This document shows positions 62,566 through 64,000 of a stretch of DNA of 64,000 nt, piece after piece. The DNA comes from Polynucleobacter sp. 71A-WALBACH (GTDB taxonomy: Bacteria; Pseudomonadota; Gammaproteobacteria; Burkholderiales; Burkholderiaceae): contig NZ_JACVOP010000001.1 in assembly GCF_018882365.1 (NCBI RefSeq), positions 1 to 64,000 on the forward strand, in the 5' to 3' direction. The notes under the pieces were generated by a model. The model saw only the letters and a list, made by a program, of their open reading frames with translations, searched no databases and was not told the origin of the DNA. A program made the position numbers and the translations under genes. How positions within the stretch are numbered: position 1 is the stretch's first letter; each line of letters begins with the position of its first letter.

Positions 62566-64000
62566 CTATTTTAGTTCTTTAACAGCTTTCTTGCTTTTGA
62601 CTTTTACCGACTTTTCGGCATCTTTATCGACAGTTACCGCTGAAATAGCGGCTTTCTTCTGAAAAACAGCCCCAAAGAAGCCATCCGTACCATGAATATG
62701 AGGCCATAACTGCCACCAAGGATTGTCAGGACTACATCCCAAAGGCATTTTATCCTTTGGAAACAATGGCTTAAGAACTTCAGCAGCAGGAACAGCCTCA
62801 AAATTAGGGTGTTTTGCCAGAAAATCTTCAGCAATTTGTTGATTTTCTTGTGGCAACAAGCTGCAGGTGGCGTAAACCAGGCGGCCGCCTGGCTTTAATA
62901 GGCGGCTTGCAGAAGCCAAGATATTCATTTGCTTTTGATTGAGTTCCAGAACGCCTTCGGGGGTCTGACGCCATTTCAGGTCAGGGTTACGTCGCAGTGT
63001 GCCCATACCGCTACAAGGGGCATCCACTAGGACGCGGTCAATCTTGCCAGCCAAGCGCTTGATCTTGGCGTCATTCTCACTATCAATCCAGACAGGATGG
63101 ACGTTAGAGAGGCCGCTACGTGCCTGTCGTGGCTTTAAATTAGCCAAGCGACGTTCTGACGTATCCAGGGCATACAAACGGCCTGTGGAGCGCATGATTG
63201 CCCCAATTGCTAAAGTTTTACCACCAGCACCGGCACAAAAGTCCACCACCATCTCACCACGCTTAGGGGCAAGTAAGTAAGCCAATAACTGACTACCCTC
63301 GTCTTGAACCTCAAACATTCCCGCTTTAAAACCAACTGTATTTTGCAAAGCGGGCTTACCCATAATGCGCACACCATCAGGTGCGTACGGAGTGGGGATT
63401 GCTTGATAACGACCGCCAAGGGCATTCATCTCTACCAGCAATTGCTCACGAGTTGTCTTCATGGTGTTTGCACGCAAATCCAAAAGGGCTGGGTGCATCA
63501 ACGATTTTGCCAACGCCTCACGAGATTCTTCGCCAGGATATTTTCCAAAGGCATCCCAAAGCCATTCAGGCAAATTATTGCGAACCAATGGATTTAATGC
63601 TGATGGATCGACTGTTGCAAAACGCTGCAACCACTCATACTCACCGGTCTTGAGTACGTGCGCAAGATCAGCAATCGCACTCTCAGCACGGTTCGCTGAA
63701 CCTAGACCACCTTCGGAGAGGGCGGACACCAAACCCAATAGGGCTAAGCGTCTAGCCTGTGAGCCTTCACCGCTTGAAGCAAATTGTGAGAACTCATTTT
63801 TACGGCGTAGGATGGCAAAAGCACTCTCTGCAATCAAGGCACGATCACGATTACCTAATTGAGGCTCGGAGCGGAAGTAGCGACTCACCACACGATCGGC
63901 CGGCTGCTCGAAATTGAGCAACTCAGGAAGCAAGCGCTCCAAATGAATTGCATGCTGAGGCAAAGCCTTCGCATTAGAAAAGTTTTTTTGGCCTTCAGGC
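62566..64000 (-). CDS. rsmB: rRNA cytosine-C5 methyltransferase, RsmB type (partial 5' end)
   Basis: The frame is open through the window's right edge, so the start lies outside; the first in-window start-like codon at 63,963 is a TTG in continuing sequence. An N-terminal NusB-like RNA-binding region precedes the methyltransferase domain with DFCAGAGGKTLA, the conserved DAPCSGMGTLRRNPD catalytic loop and YATCSLLPQEN with the second Cys. It methylates C967 of 16S rRNA in relatives. The Lys-rich C-terminal tail is unusual. Confidence 0.9.
   Translation of the reverse strand, partial: PEGQKNFSNAKALPQHAIHLERLLPELLNFEQPADRVVSRYFRSEPQLGNRDRALIAESAFAILRRKNEFSQFASSGEGSQARRLALLGLVSALSEGGLGSANRAESAIADLAHVLKTGEYEWLQRFATVDPSALNPLVRNNLPEWLWDAFGKYPGEESREALAKSLMHPALLDLRANTMKTTREQLLVEMNALGGRYQAIPTPYAPDGVRIMGKPALQNTVGFKAGMFEVQDEGSQLLAYLLAPKRGEMVVDFCAGAGGKTLAIGAIMRSTGRLYALDTSERRLANLKPRQARSGLSNVHPVWIDSENDAKIKRLAGKIDRVLVDAPCSGMGTLRRNPDLKWRQTPEGVLELNQKQMNILASASRLLKPGGRLVYATCSLLPQENQQIAEDFLAKHPNFEAVPAAEVLKPLFPKDKMPLGCSPDNPWWQLWPHIHGTDGFFGAVFQKKAAISAVTVDKDAEKSVKVKSKKAVKELK

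Noticed and set aside
1..64000. CRISPR array or rRNA operon
   Set aside because: No regularly spaced direct repeats of suitable length and no rRNA sequence were seen.

Overview
The window reads as chromosomal DNA of a freshwater betaproteobacterium (Burkholderiales), most like Polynucleobacter. This rests on moderate GC, the rpsU-yqeY-dnaG-rpoD block with a Lys/Ala/Pro-rich RpoD extension, a BPSS1780-type membrane protein beside thrB, tctBA genes, and folE2-dxs-ispA-xseB in one operon. The genus is inferred from gene content and recalled family sequences; no search was run.

Accessory zone, about 1-22,475. It opens with the tail of an IS30-family transposase. Next is a sulfur/redox cluster: rhodanese, TrxC-type thioredoxin, an ArsR-family repressor with the cysteine spacing of persulfide sensors, an RND pump with no adaptor gene, a DUF2892 protein, a TolC-type channel and a methyltransferase. 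An Fnr-like regulator and a cydAB quinol oxidase follow. Two AT-rich palindromes sit at the promoters the repressor should control, and a well-placed FNR-type box precedes a DUF3149 gene. From about 11.9 to 22.4 kb the content is island-like: a secreted Ntn-hydrolase, an orphan FixJ-like regulator, PanE, several unknown proteins, an ATPase fragment, a 190-residue tyrosine recombinase, a HEPN-SH3-like protein and a stretch of RNA-like hairpins.

The zone is organised around a tRNA(CAU) gene at 21,944-22,243 whose anticodon loop is split by a 223-nt group I intron closely resembling the Azoarcus tRNA-Ile intron. A second 5' tRNA half lies at 22,436-22,474 and a displaced 3' half at 186-228. More decayed copies of the tRNA 3' flank, each marked by a 19-bp palindrome, lie between them. 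The 7-nt anticodon loop sequence is repeated at each edge. Together this suggests repeated integration into the anticodon loop of this tRNA, with element-borne arms that form an inverted repeat when joined.

Core zone, 22,488-64,000. This is ordinary housekeeping: rpoD, dnaG, yqeY, rpsU; tsaD; folE2, dxs, ispA, xseB; a Rieske oxygenase, a sulfurtransferase, a ZIP transporter and a dienelactone hydrolase; polA; thrB; uvrD/valS back to back; galU; tusA-like and alaS; tctBA; glnS; an epimerase-like gene; a ferredoxin-reductase; an argD-type aminotransferase; ispH and an FKBP isomerase; radC; rpmB-rpmG; a fatty acid desaturase; and an rsmB-type methyltransferase running off the right edge. Several convergent pairs are separated by clear intrinsic terminators.
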